From the NCBI GenBank assembly GCA_964645045.1, contig CAZXYZ010000016.1, positions 1 to 64,000 of the forward strand: a stretch of 64,000 bases of DNA, read 5' to 3'. Below the pieces are notes generated by a model, which was not told where the DNA came from, ran no database searches, and saw nothing but the letters and a program-made list of their open reading frames with translations. A program made the position numbers and the translations under genes. The stretch's first letter is position 1; every line of letters begins with the position of its first letter. Source of the stretch: Anammoximicrobium sp964645045 (GTDB lineage: Bacteria > Planctomycetota > Planctomycetia > Pirellulales > Pirellulaceae). Shown here piece after piece: positions 36,149 through 44,529 of the stretch.

Positions 36149-36454
36149 ATGACAATCTCGACGGTGGCGGCCAGCAAAGCATTCGCGCTGGCACTGGCCA
36201 TGACCGGGCGTCTGAGAGCCCGGCAGGATCGTTCTGACTTCGGCGGCGAAGACTCGCACCTCCTCAAAGTGCGTTGCATCGGCCGTGATTACCCGTGTGG
36301 CGACGACGTACGCGACGGGGATTTCGGCTTCTATTTGGGCCGCCACGACGGCGATTACTTCGTCGCCGTCCAAGCCAACTTCCCGCCCGCCACAATCGGC
36401 TGCGAACGGTTCCAGACCCAGGAGGAGCTGGAGGCTCACTGGGAACTGGAGTGA
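36149..36454 (+). CDS. Conserved-looking hypothetical protein (101 aa)
   Basis: The start follows GAAGGGAA with good spacing. The protein has a helical N-terminus (ASKAFALALAMTGRLRARQ) and a beta-rich C-terminal part (DGDFGFYLGRHDGDYFVAVQANF, ELEAHWELE). No family is recognised. It lies in the run of same-strand cargo genes between the AAA+ gene and the 320-residue protein. Confidence 0.6.
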   Translation: MTISTVAASKAFALALAMTGRLRARQDRSDFGGEDSHLLKVRCIGRDYPCGDDVRDGDFGFYLGRHDGDYFVAVQANFPPATIGCERFQTQEELEAHWELE

Positions 36455-36585
36455 CGCATCCCGCTTCCCTTCCCTCTCCGTCACCGTCCGCCCTGTCCCC
36501 ACGCCGCTGACGGTGCGCGCGGAGCCAGGCGGTGACGGCGATGGAGTAACTAACCCTGATCCACAGTCCAAGGAGATCGCCGCTC

Positions 36586-37548
36586 ATGACCACTATCCGC
36601 GAAAAACCGGTTGTCCGTCCTTCCACCTCTCCGGCCCAACGGCTGCGCGCCACCATGGCCGCGGCCCGCGTCGCCTTCTGCTGGTTCGGCGTGCGCAAAA
36701 GCTTGACGCCTGAACAAAAAGCCCAAGCCGCCGATACGTTCGGGGCCGAAGGCCAATACCTGTCCGCGGGTAAGAAACTGCTCAACACCCGCCATCCGGC
36801 CTTCCTCGCCGTGACCAACATCCACCACCAACTCGTGGCCACCTGGCAGTCGATGTCGCTTCCCTACCCGGAAGCCGCCGTCCGACTGATCCGCCAGGAC
36901 AAAATCGAGGAGTTCAACCGCCGCATGAGCGAACTGCGCCAGGACCTCGACGAAGCCGTGTCGCAATTGGACGAACACTACGCCGAACTCAAGACGGCAG
37001 CGCGTGAGCGGCTCGGCAGCCTGTTCAATCCGAGCGACTACCCGGAATCGCTGCGCGGCCTGTTTGGGGTGACGTGGGATTTTCCCAATATCGAACCCCC
37101 GTCCTATTTGGAGCACCTCAATCCGGCGCTGTACGAAGAGGAGTGCCAGCGAGTCGCCGCCCGGTTCGACGAAGCCGTGCAGCTGGCGGAGCAAGCTTTC
37201 GCCAGCGAGTTGACCGGCCTGGTCGAGCATCTGACCGAGCGGCTCACGGGCCAGGTCGATAACAAGCCCAAGGTCTTCAGGAACTCGGCCGTAGAGAACC
37301 TGATCGAGTTCTTCCGCCGCTTCCGCCAGCTCAATGTCCGTTCAAACCAAGAGCTGGACGAGTTGGTGTCCCAAGCCGAGCAGATCGTCCAAGGTGTCGA
37401 GCCGCAGTCGCTGCGCGACAATCAGGTGCTGCGGCAGACCGTGGCCAGCGAATTGGCCGAGGTCCAAAACGCACTCGACTCGCTAATGGTCGATCGTCCC
37501 CGCCGGAACATCCTCCGCCGCCCGGCCGTGCAGCGAGAGGCGGCCTGA
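36586..37548 (+). CDS. Helical cargo protein, DUF3150-like
   Basis: The 320-residue protein is mostly alpha-helical, with WFGVRKSLTPEQKAQAADTFGA near the start and long charged helices (EEFNRRMSELRQDLDEAVSQLDEHYAEL). The overall pattern recalls DUF3150 proteins, which accompany AAA+ ATPases on plasmids and integrative elements; the match is from memory and not certain. The start follows AAGGAGAT. Its stop overlaps the next ATG by one base. It is probably co-transcribed with the flanking cargo genes. Confidence 0.7.
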   Translation: MTTIREKPVVRPSTSPAQRLRATMAAARVAFCWFGVRKSLTPEQKAQAADTFGAEGQYLSAGKKLLNTRHPAFLAVTNIHHQLVATWQSMSLPYPEAAVRLIRQDKIEEFNRRMSELRQDLDEAVSQLDEHYAELKTAARERLGSLFNPSDYPESLRGLFGVTWDFPNIEPPSYLEHLNPALYEEECQRVAARFDEAVQLAEQAFASELTGLVEHLTERLTGQVDNKPKVFRNSAVENLIEFFRRFRQLNVRSNQELDELVSQAEQIVQGVEPQSLRDNQVLRQTVASELAEVQNALDSLMVDRPRRNILRRPAVQREAA

Positions 37549-37802
37549 TGGAATTGATCGTTCCGGCCGACGGGTCGCTGCGCTGTCTGTACGACGAGAC
37601 CGTTGACCTGTCGGCGCTCGGACAGGTCACCATCCGCCGGGCCTCGCATGTGGAGCCGACCGATCAGGGCCAATGGCAGGCGGATCTGTCGCCGGTGGGC
37701 GGACCCGTCCTCGGACCGTTCACACTGCGCAGTGAGGCACTAGCGGCGGAAGTCAATTGGCTGCGGATGCATTGGCTCTTGGCTGCGGAAGTGCAGACCT
37801 AG
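37548..37802 (+). CDS. Conserved small protein (84 aa) of planctomycete mobile elements
   Basis: The sequence MELIVPADGSLRCLYDETVDL, then RRASHVEPTDQGQWQADL, then GPVLGPFTLRSEALAAE looks like a compact beta-sheet protein that I recall from other planctomycete accessory regions. TGATG coupling to the previous gene supports expression. Function is unknown. Confidence 0.65.
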   Translation: MELIVPADGSLRCLYDETVDLSALGQVTIRRASHVEPTDQGQWQADLSPVGGPVLGPFTLRSEALAAEVNWLRMHWLLAAEVQT

Positions 37803-37922
37803 CTCCGATCACGTCAACCCTTTCGTCCTGTTTTCTTGCGTTTTTCGGGCTCCGCATGCCGCAGGGCCCATGTTGTTCTCTGCGTCTCGTGACTATGTAC
37901 GTTTTTCGCCGGGAGGATGCTT

Positions 37923-38117
37923 ATGACCCAAGCCGAGTTGAATCGTGAGGTGGCGTACGCCACCGGAGAATCCGTGGGCACCATCGCCCAGATGGGATTC
38001 GTCGTCCTGACCCGCATCCCCATCGAACGTGAATCGCTCCACATCGATTGGGATCGGCTCGATGCTGACCGTCGCATCAGTTTGCACCGTCCGCGGGTCC
38101 GTGCCTGTGCGGCATAG
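37923..38117 (+). CDS. Conserved small protein (64 aa)
   Basis: The start at 37923 follows GGGAGGA with 5-nt spacing. The sequence MTQAELNREVAYATGESVGTI then AQMGFVVL contains a short helix-loop-helix reminiscent of the start of HU-like or DNA-binding peptides. The family is unknown. It is followed by a hairpin at 38149-38171. Confidence 0.6.
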   Translation: MTQAELNREVAYATGESVGTIAQMGFVVLTRIPIERESLHIDWDRLDADRRISLHRPRVRACAA

Positions 38118-38148
38118 GCCGCTTCGCTTGTTCGATCTCTCCCCTTCA

Positions 38149-38171
38149 GCCCGCTCGTCTTTGGAGCGGGC
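38149..38171 (+). terminator. Hairpin after the 64-aa gene
   Basis: GCCCGCTC (38149-38156) pairs with GAGCGGGC (38164-38171) across a 7-nt loop. Only a short TT follows. It could be an attenuator between cargo genes. Confidence 0.45.
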
Positions 38172-38212
38172 TTGGCACACGGCATGTGCCGACTTCTTTG
38201 AGGATTTGTCTT

Positions 38213-38413
38213 GTGATCACCCTCACGCGCCCTCTGGCCCGCCAAGTGCGGGCCGTCTTTCGTCATGCGCTCGGAACGTCGCCGCGCGGACCCTGTCCCG
38301 ACGTGTCGCTCCGGGCCGATCAACACGGCTTGACCATCCGCTCGAAGAGCGACATGGCGGCCATCGAACGTTTCGTGCCGGGAGGGTACCCCCGCGTGTC
38401 ACCACGCCCATGA
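38213..38413 (+). pseudogene. N-terminal fragment of a sliding-clamp-like cargo gene
   Basis: The frame from a GTG at 38213 reads ITLTRPLARQVRAVFRHALG, then GPCPDVSLRADQHGLTIRSKS and ends after 66 residues. The start resembles a group of planctomycete mobile-element proteins with clamp-like (DnaN-like) beta-alpha pattern that normally run several hundred residues (recollection). The last 15 residues no longer fit, so the gene seems cut off just before the element's terminator. Confidence 0.4.
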
Positions 38414-38436
38414 AGAGTGCGCCGCAAAATTCCCGG

Positions 38437-38475
38437 CTGGGCCGCCTGCGGGCGGCCCAGCTGGTTCTTTTGTTT
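38437..38475 (+). terminator. Rho-independent-like terminator at the end of the cargo operon
   Basis: CTGGGCCGCC (38437-38446), loop TGCG and GGCGGCCCAG (38451-38460) form a perfect 10-bp stem followed by a T-rich stretch (TTCTTTTGTTT). It ends plus-strand transcription about 200 bp before the gyrB 3' end. Confidence 0.7.
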
Positions 38476-38607
38476 AGCTATCAGCGGCTCTAATCCGGCA
38501 AGTTTCCGCATGAGCGCCGCGCGGCGCAGAGATAGAGATGTGGGTGCACTTCCTCATCAATCAGCCGAAGCGCGCCCCACGTAATTCCCCCCGACCGGTA
38601 TGGAGGG

Positions 38608-38673
38608 TTGACAAGGTTATTGTCGAAACCTTGACAGCCCTATTGTCTGAATTGACAAGGTTACTGTCTGACA
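38608..38673. repeat. Tn7-like transposon end: three tandem 22-bp TnsB-site-like repeats
   Basis: TTGACA units begin at 38608, 38631 and 38652 and share the pattern TTGACA, four bases, TA then TTGTC or CTGTC. Read from the gyrB side on the minus strand the end is TGTCAGACAGTAACC, followed by two further GACAATA units. Terminal TGT and repeated 22-bp sites with a GACAATA core are the layout of the Tn7 right end, which TnsB binds. The last element base would be 38673. CCACG (38674-38678) is the candidate 5-bp target duplication. The gyrB stop codon ends at 38687. Confidence 0.75.
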
Positions 38674-38686
38674 CCACGCTCCTTGC

Positions 38687-41224
38687 TTACACGTCCAGGT
38701 TGCGGACTTCCAAGGCGTGCTTTTCGATGAATTCGCGGCGGGGTTCGACTTTGTCGCCCATCAGGATGCGGAACATGTCGTCGGCGGCGCCGGCGTCGCG
38801 CATGCTGACTTGGATCAAGGTGCGGTTGGCGGGGTCCATGGTGGTTTCGCGGAGTTCCTCCGCGTTCATTTCACCCAAACCTTTGAAGCGGGTCACCTGC
38901 AGACCCTTTTCGCCGGCGGCGCGGATCGCGGGCAGCAGGCCGCGGAGGTCGGCCAGCGGGATTTCGTTTTCGCCGCGGCGAAGGATGTAACGCGGGGTCT
39001 CGATCCCGGTCCGCTCTTGCGGGATCAGCGATTGAATATCGAAGTTCATCGCCGCCAAGTCTTTCAAGCCGGCATTGACCGTGCGGACTTCGTGCAGTTC
39101 GGTAATGTGTACCTGAACCGCAGGGTGCTCGCCACCGTTGCCTTCGGCCGGGGACGATTCGCCCACCGCGGCCTCTTTGCCGGTGGCTTTTTCCTGCTGT
39201 TGCAGGAACTCGTCCAGCTGCTCGCGGGCCGTAAACCAGTATTCGTTACGACCGTAAAATACGTGAAATACGGGCAGGCGGCCAGTCTGGACGTCCATCC
39301 GCTCGACGTGCATCTTGACGCTGATGCCACGCCGCTCGAGGGCGATCAGGCCCTCTTCCATCGAGGCCAGCGTATAACACAAACGCTGCATTTCCTCGCC
39401 TTCGATCCGCCGTCCGTCTCCTGGATCGAGGCTGGCATTGGCCAGGCCTTTCTCCAGCAATTGGGACTTCATGTCCTCTTCGGTATGCACGTAGTACGTG
39501 TCGGTCTTGGATCGGACGCGGAACAAGGGCGGTTGGGCGGCGTACACGTGGCCCTGCGAGATCAACTGGTACATCTGCCGGTAGAAGAAGCACAAGAGCA
39601 GGGTGCGAATATGCGAACCGTCCACGTCGGCATCGGTCATGATGATGATCTTGTTGTAGCGGCGTTTGGCCACGTCCTGTTCTTCGCCGATTCCGATCCC
39701 GATCGCCTGGATCATGCTCTGGACTTCTTCGTTGGCCAGCACCTTGTCTTCGCGCGACTTGTACGCATTGATGATCTTGCCGCGCAACGGCAGGATGGCC
39801 TGAAAATCACGTAGCCGGCCGCCTTCGGCGCTGCCGCCGGCCGAATTGCCCTCCACCAGGTACAGTTCGCAACGTTCCATTTCCTTGCTGATGCAGTCCC
39901 GCAGCTTGCCCGGCAAGCCACCGCCGCCGAGCACGGACTTGCGTTTCCGCAACATGTCCTTGGCCTTCCGGGCCGCTTCCCTGGCTTCGGCCGCCAGAAC
40001 GCCCTTGCGGACCAGCGTCTTGGCTGTTTTCGGGTTTTCTTCCAGGTACTTGGTCAGCGCATCGCCCACCGCCGAATTGATGATGCCTTCCACCTCGCCA
40101 TTGCCCAATTTGGTCTTCGTCTGGCCTTCGAACTGCGGGTGCGGAACGCGGACGGAGATGATCGCCGTCAAGCCTTCGCGGAAATCGTCGCCGGAGGGCG
40201 TCAAGTCCTTGAACAGGTTTTCCTTTTTGCCGTAGTTGTTCATGGACCGCGTCAACGCGGAGCGGAATCCGGAGACGTGCGTGCCGCCTTCGATGGTGTT
40301 GATGTTGTTCACGTACGAGTGTACGTTTTCCGTGTACTCGGCCGTGTACTGCAAGGCCACTTCGAAGCCCGTCCCTTCGACCTCGCCGGAAAAGAACATC
40401 ACGTCGCGGTGCAACGGATCGCTGGTGCGGTTCAAGTGTTCGACGTACTCGACGATCCCGCGCTCGAAGTAGAACTCTTCGCCTTCGTTCACACGCTCAT
40501 CGCGGTAGCGGATCCGGACGCCGGAATTCAGAAACGCCAACTCTTGGAGCCGCTTGTACAGCGTGTCGAAGTTGTACTTGCTCGCTCCAAAGACGGTGGC
40601 ATCGGGCTTGAACGTGGTCTTCGTCCCGCGTTTCTTGCTGGCACCGATACGTTTAACCGGACCGGTGGGAATCCCCCGTTCGTATTCCTGCTGGTAGACA
40701 TGCCCGTCGCGGTAAACTTCGACTTCGCTCCACTGCGACAAGAAGTTGACCACGGTCACACCCACCCCGTGCAAACCGCCGGAGGTTTGGTAAGCTCCTT
40801 TTTCAAATTTGCCGCCGAATTTCAGGACGCACATCACGCCTTCGAGCGTGGACATCTCGCGGCCCATTTCCTTGGACAGCTGCTCGTGCGGCTCGACCGG
40901 GATCCCGCGGCCGTCGTCTTCGACCGTTACCGAACCGTCCGTGTTAACGGTCACGTTGATGTTCTTGGCATAGCCGGCCATGGCCTCGTCGATCGAGTTG
41001 TCCACCACTTCGTAGACCAAGTGGTGCAGCCCCCGGGCCGTGACATCGCCGATGTACATTGCCGGCCGTTTGCGCACGTGCTCCCAGTCGGACAGGTGCT
41101 GCAAGTCCTCCGAGCCGTATTCTTCGTCACCACGCTGGAGGATGAACTCGGGGGCGGCCGCTGGGGTTGCAGGTGCAGGTGGAATGTCGCTGGGGATCTG
41201 CTGGTCAGTCGTATCTTCCGCCAT
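38687..41224 (-). CDS. gyrB: DNA gyrase subunit B
   Basis: The 845-residue protein is the ATPase and TOPRIM subunit of gyrase. GHKL ATPase motifs are EVVDNSIDEAMAGY, DDGRGIPV and GGLHGVGVTVVN. The TOPRIM part has YLVEGNSAGGSAEGGR and MTDADVDGSHIRTLLL. A large insert lies in the C-terminal half, as in Gram-negative GyrB. The motif normally EGDS reads EGNS (Asn460). The start ATG at 41224 gives the usual N-terminus; an upstream in-frame extension comes from the inverted repeat. The gene is last in the dnaA-dnaN-dciA-gyrB order, and its 3' end lies next to the transposon. Confidence 0.97.
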   Translation of the reverse strand: MAEDTTDQQIPSDIPPAPATPAAAPEFILQRGDEEYGSEDLQHLSDWEHVRKRPAMYIGDVTARGLHHLVYEVVDNSIDEAMAGYAKNINVTVNTDGSVTVEDDGRGIPVEPHEQLSKEMGREMSTLEGVMCVLKFGGKFEKGAYQTSGGLHGVGVTVVNFLSQWSEVEVYRDGHVYQQEYERGIPTGPVKRIGASKKRGTKTTFKPDATVFGASKYNFDTLYKRLQELAFLNSGVRIRYRDERVNEGEEFYFERGIVEYVEHLNRTSDPLHRDVMFFSGEVEGTGFEVALQYTAEYTENVHSYVNNINTIEGGTHVSGFRSALTRSMNNYGKKENLFKDLTPSGDDFREGLTAIISVRVPHPQFEGQTKTKLGNGEVEGIINSAVGDALTKYLEENPKTAKTLVRKGVLAAEAREAARKAKDMLRKRKSVLGGGGLPGKLRDCISKEMERCELYLVEGNSAGGSAEGGRLRDFQAILPLRGKIINAYKSREDKVLANEEVQSMIQAIGIGIGEEQDVAKRRYNKIIIMTDADVDGSHIRTLLLCFFYRQMYQLISQGHVYAAQPPLFRVRSKTDTYYVHTEEDMKSQLLEKGLANASLDPGDGRRIEGEEMQRLCYTLASMEEGLIALERRGISVKMHVERMDVQTGRLPVFHVFYGRNEYWFTAREQLDEFLQQQEKATGKEAAVGESSPAEGNGGEHPAVQVHITELHEVRTVNAGLKDLAAMNFDIQSLIPQERTGIETPRYILRRGENEIPLADLRGLLPAIRAAGEKGLQVTRFKGLGEMNAEELRETTMDPANRTLIQVSMRDAGAADDMFRILMGDKVEPRREFIEKHALEVRNLDV

Positions 41225-41281
41225 GAGTGTTTTCCGTCCGTGAATGGGAGGTTTCAATGCCGATTGAGTGTTTTCGGGGGC

Positions 41282-41378
41282 GGGCTCAGACGTACAGAAT
41301 TCAATTTTCGCCAAGCCGGGTCGTCCCGCATTGCAGGGCTTTCTTACGGCGAAAATTGAATTCTGTACGTCTGAGCCC
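41282..41378. repeat. 31-bp perfect inverted repeat between dciA and gyrB
   Basis: Arms at 41282-41312 and 41348-41378 are perfectly complementary (GGGCTCAGACGTACAGAATT at the outer end) around a 35-nt loop. The right arm ends at the base before the dciA stop codon. The unit could be a MITE-like insertion or a strong RNA hairpin controlling gyrB. It lacks a T-run, so simple termination is not clear. Confidence 0.85.
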
Positions 41379-41741
41379 TTAGTCCACCGGCCCGACGCGG
41401 AATTTTACGTCCCGGACCTTCAAGTCGGGAGCGAGCCGGGTCAGTTCTGCGATCAATTTCTTTTTGCGAAACGTCAATTCCTGCACGACGGCCGAGTTGC
41501 GAACGAACACTTCCAACACGCCGCGGCGGATGTTGCCTGCCACCGTGTGGGCTGCCAAGGCAGAACCAGCGGCGACCCGCCAAGCTTCCGCACAAGCGGC
41601 GGAGGATTGGACCTGCGCATAACCACGGCGCGTTATCAAATCGTTCACGAGGTCGGCGATCCGCTTCGGACCGGCACGATAACGCTGGCGGCTGGTAATG
41701 TCGCCGCAGATCGCGCGCAGTTCGTCATCTTTTTCCGCCAT
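41379..41741 (-). CDS. dciA: DUF721/DciA family protein
   Basis: The 120-residue protein matches the DUF721/DciA family: PKRIADLVNDLI, EAWRVAAGSALAAHT, GNIRRGVLEVFVRNSAVVQELTF, KKKLIAELTRL. DciA is the ancestral loader of the replicative helicase in bacteria without DnaC/DnaI. Its position between dnaN and gyrB is common. The family matches on size and context; helicase loading in this organism is inferred. Confidence 0.85.
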   Translation of the reverse strand: MAEKDDELRAICGDITSRQRYRAGPKRIADLVNDLITRRGYAQVQSSAACAEAWRVAAGSALAAHTVAGNIRRGVLEVFVRNSAVVQELTFRKKKLIAELTRLAPDLKVRDVKFRVGPVD

Positions 41742-41786
41742 GCCATCCTGCCTTAACCCCGGTTCCCGCTTGCGGGCGATCGTGGC

Positions 41787-41813
41787 ATCGCAAGCTGGAA
41801 GCTTACGCCACTT
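41787..41813. repeat. 27-bp dispersed motif, second copy
   Basis: Identical over 27 bp to 5611-5637, with the core AAGCTGGAAGCTT. It lies between dciA and dnaN, five bases from the dnaN stop. It is related to the CAGGCTGGAAGCCTA arms at 45927-45990. Probably a short REP-like sequence that forms a small hairpin. Confidence 0.7.
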
Positions 41814-41818
41814 GTTGC

Positions 41819-42937
41819 TTACGCCCGGTCGCGGGCCAGGGGCATGACGACGTAGCCGTAACCGTCCTCGGTCAAGAATAACGCGGCACTCTCCTGATTC
41901 TCGATCTCGATCGTAAACCCGCGTTCCTGGTCCAGGGCCCGCAGGAAGTCGGACACAAAGCGGTGATCTAGCGTCACAGCAATCGGTTCGCCATCATACG
42001 GAATTGGCAATTCGATCCGCGACTCGCCCACTTCCGCCGCACTGGCCACCAGCACCAACTTGCCTTCGCCGAATTGGAAATCGATGCCGCGGCTGTCCTC
42101 GTCCGTCACAATGGCCGCTTGACGCAAGGCCGAATAAACCGGCCCCACCTGAACGTCGATCCGCACCGCTTGCGTGCGTTGCGGAAACACGTCGCGCCAT
42201 TTCGGGAAGCGGCCTTCGACCAGGCGCGAATAGATCGTCGATTTGGGCGTCTTGATCAGGACGTCGTTGGGCCGAGCGGCCACTTCGATTTCCGCATCCA
42301 ACTCGGTCAGGGCCTTTTCAATCAGTTGCATCGAGCGATGCGGGACGATCGTCATCGTATCGCCGGTGGTGTGCCCGCCGACGGCCTGGGCCGAACCTTC
42401 CATTTTGGCCAGCCGGCGTCCGTCCGTTGCTACCGCCGTGATTTTGTCCTCATCCATCTCCAGCAACACACCGCCCAAGGCGTAACGGCTGCTTTCCGTG
42501 TCCGTCGCGAACAGCGTGCGGTGAATCAATTCTTTGAACAGCCGCGCGGACACTTTGTGGTACTTCTCTTCCTCGAATCCCGTCACGATGGGAAATTCAT
42601 CCGGGTTCTGGACGGGCAGCTTGAACTGGCTGCGGTCACCACGGATTTGCACGCCCTTGGCATCCACTTCCAGCCGCAAGGTCTCATCCGAACTTTCCCG
42701 CAAGATGGAGCCAAACCGGCTTACCGGCAAGACGACGCTGCCGGGAGCCTGGACCTCTAAGCCTTCGACTTGGATGCGAACGCCCATTTCCAAATCGGTG
42801 GCCATGAATACGGCCCCTTGTTCTTGGACTTCGAGTTTCACGTTCTGCAGGATCGTCTTGGGACTGCGGGCCGGTGCCACCAACGCTGCCGTTTGGAAGG
42901 CCGACCAAAGCTGCTCTCGATTACAACTGATCTTCAT
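41819..42937 (-). CDS. dnaN: DNA polymerase III beta subunit (sliding clamp)
   Basis: The 372-residue protein matches DnaN: MKISCNREQLWSAFQTA, LPVSRFGSILRE, RYALGGVLLEM, ATDGRRLA, VEGRFPKWRDVFP and the conserved C-terminal end YVVMPLARD. It forms the dimeric processivity ring on DNA. Length is normal. It lies on the same strand as dnaA, 323 bp downstream, and is followed by dciA. No recF is present between them. Confidence 0.96.
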   Translation of the reverse strand: MKISCNREQLWSAFQTAALVAPARSPKTILQNVKLEVQEQGAVFMATDLEMGVRIQVEGLEVQAPGSVVLPVSRFGSILRESSDETLRLEVDAKGVQIRGDRSQFKLPVQNPDEFPIVTGFEEEKYHKVSARLFKELIHRTLFATDTESSRYALGGVLLEMDEDKITAVATDGRRLAKMEGSAQAVGGHTTGDTMTIVPHRSMQLIEKALTELDAEIEVAARPNDVLIKTPKSTIYSRLVEGRFPKWRDVFPQRTQAVRIDVQVGPVYSALRQAAIVTDEDSRGIDFQFGEGKLVLVASAAEVGESRIELPIPYDGEPIAVTLDHRFVSDFLRALDQERGFTIEIENQESAALFLTEDGYGYVVMPLARDRA

Positions 42938-43260
42938 GTTTCCGCGCCTCTGGATTCAGTTACGGTTGCTACTTCTTCTTCTAGTTTGTTCATTGACAGT
43001 AGTAATAGTCTTGGAGCTCCGCCTGTCGATAGCTCGCATTTTGCTTCACGTAAGTTTCCTTACCAACGCCAGTTAAGCGTTACACAAAGCTAGTGGAAAA
43101 CGTGTCGGCCCAACGTCGACGGATCGTCGGTGCCGTGTCGTCAGCCGTCGATCGAAAGGTCGGCGAATGCGTTCGTGTCACAACTTGCCGACGGGTGTCG
43201 ACCGCTGTCGACAAGGATCGAACACGTTTTCCACGGATGCTGCGGGGATCTCCTCCATGC
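42938..43260. other. dnaA-dnaN intergenic region, candidate oriC
   Basis: This 323-bp gap contains two inverted DnaA-box-like sequences with core TTTTCCAC: GTGGAAAAC around 43093 and GTTTTCCAC around 43226, each one base off the consensus TTWTNCACA. GTCGAC/GTCGTC-type repeats lie between them. The side near dnaN (42950-43080) is less GC-rich. The dnaN promoter must be here. The origin assignment rests on position and these two boxes only. Confidence 0.45.
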
Positions 43261-44487
43261 TCAGTCGGTGCTCAATTGATGCGTCAAGTCGGTTACGGCC
43301 TGCCGGATCGACGGATCGGTTTCGAGCAGCGATTCCGTTTTGCGGCAGGCATGTAGAACGGTCGTGTGATCGCGGTTGCCAAAATGGCGCCCGACGCTTT
43401 CCAGGCTGTTGGCTGTCAGTTGGCGGGCCAGGAACATCGCCACACCACGTGCCCGGACCACGCGCTGCTGGCGAGTTTTGCCCTTCAGTTCCGTCGCGCG
43501 CAGGTTGAAATACTTGGAAACCTGCCTGGTGATGGACTGCAGTTGCGGTTCGTCGCTGCCGGCAGCAGGCAGCAAGTATCGGCGCAATTGTTGTTCGTCG
43601 GTCGAGATGTCGCCGTCCAGGGAAAACCGCTCCAGGCGTACGAGCGTTTGCAGCAGCCTCGGCACGGTGGCCGGTTTGAGGGCGTCGGTCAGGGCGTCGG
43701 ACGCCACCAGGTCCACGACGCGTTCCGGCAACGAGAATCCTCGGGTGGCTACCAGCGAGCGAAGGATCAGGCGTCGGGCGTCGGGACCGGGCGGCTGGAG
43801 AGGAACCGTCAAGCCGGCCGCGAGACGACTGGCGAGAGCTGGCACCAGCGTTGTTGTCTCGGCGGGCGAATGAGGCAACGTTACGACGAGGCGCTGACGG
43901 TTAGCCAACAGCACGTCCAAGGTGCGGACAAGTTCGTTCTGGGCAGCCGTCTTCTCGCCGACTTCGTGCAAATCGTCGATGGCCAGAAGGCCAACGCGGC
44001 GATACTTCGAGCGAAGATCGGCAAGCGAATCGGTCTCGATCGCGTGGGCGTAATCGCGGGCAAAGTCGGCACCGGTGGTGATCACCGCTTTGGACGATTT
44101 GTTGTCCCGCTTCCAACGTGTGGCAACCAGTTGCACAAGCAACGATTTGCCGGTGCCGGTCGGACCAAAAAAAACAACCGGGTTGTATTTGGGAGGCGTC
44201 TGACAGAGGGCCTCGACTGCAGCCGGTACGAGTAAATTCTCGGAGCCGCCAATGTATTCCGGCAGCATCGACGCGGGGGCATTTTTCCACGCGGTGCGGG
44301 TTGTGTCGTTGGCTGCAGATTTGATCGAGAACACACCGCCGACCATGTTGATGCCGTATCGGTTCTCAGGTGGAACGGGAACGTCAAACTCAAGCCGCAA
44401 ATTATAATCATTTTTGCGTTTATGACGAGACGAGGTAAGGTGCGAACAGGGGTTGTTCGAGCGGATACTCGAACTGAACGCATTCAT
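43261..44487 (-). CDS. dnaA: Chromosomal replication initiator DnaA
   Basis: The protein has about 408 residues from the ATG at 44487 (a GTG at 44502 is possible). AAA+ motifs are FFGPTGTGKSLLV (Walker A) and LLAIDDLHEV (Walker B). Domain IV shows FNLRATELKGKTRQQRVVRARGVAMFLARQL and the DnaA signature GNRDHTTVLHACRK. The N-terminal domain I is short or diverged compared with the usual 450-470 residues. It initiates replication by binding DnaA boxes; two candidate boxes lie in the downstream gap. Confidence 0.95.
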   Translation of the reverse strand: MNAFSSSIRSNNPCSHLTSSRHKRKNDYNLRLEFDVPVPPENRYGINMVGGVFSIKSAANDTTRTAWKNAPASMLPEYIGGSENLLVPAAVEALCQTPPKYNPVVFFGPTGTGKSLLVQLVATRWKRDNKSSKAVITTGADFARDYAHAIETDSLADLRSKYRRVGLLAIDDLHEVGEKTAAQNELVRTLDVLLANRQRLVVTLPHSPAETTTLVPALASRLAAGLTVPLQPPGPDARRLILRSLVATRGFSLPERVVDLVASDALTDALKPATVPRLLQTLVRLERFSLDGDISTDEQQLRRYLLPAAGSDEPQLQSITRQVSKYFNLRATELKGKTRQQRVVRARGVAMFLARQLTANSLESVGRHFGNRDHTTVLHACRKTESLLETDPSIRQAVTDLTHQLSTD

Positions 44488-44529
44488 GGGATGCGGACGC
44501 ACCCGAAAAGGACACCGCGTCGACCGACG

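Noticed and set aside
38608..38673. The three 22-bp repeats as plasmid-type iterons or part of oriC
   Set aside because: They end in a TGT terminus beside a cargo operon with tns genes, and lack DnaA boxes; a transposon end explains them better.
25978..38673. CRISPR-associated transposon (CAST)
   Set aside because: No cas gene, CRISPR repeat array or guide-like repeat was seen between the tns genes and the element end.
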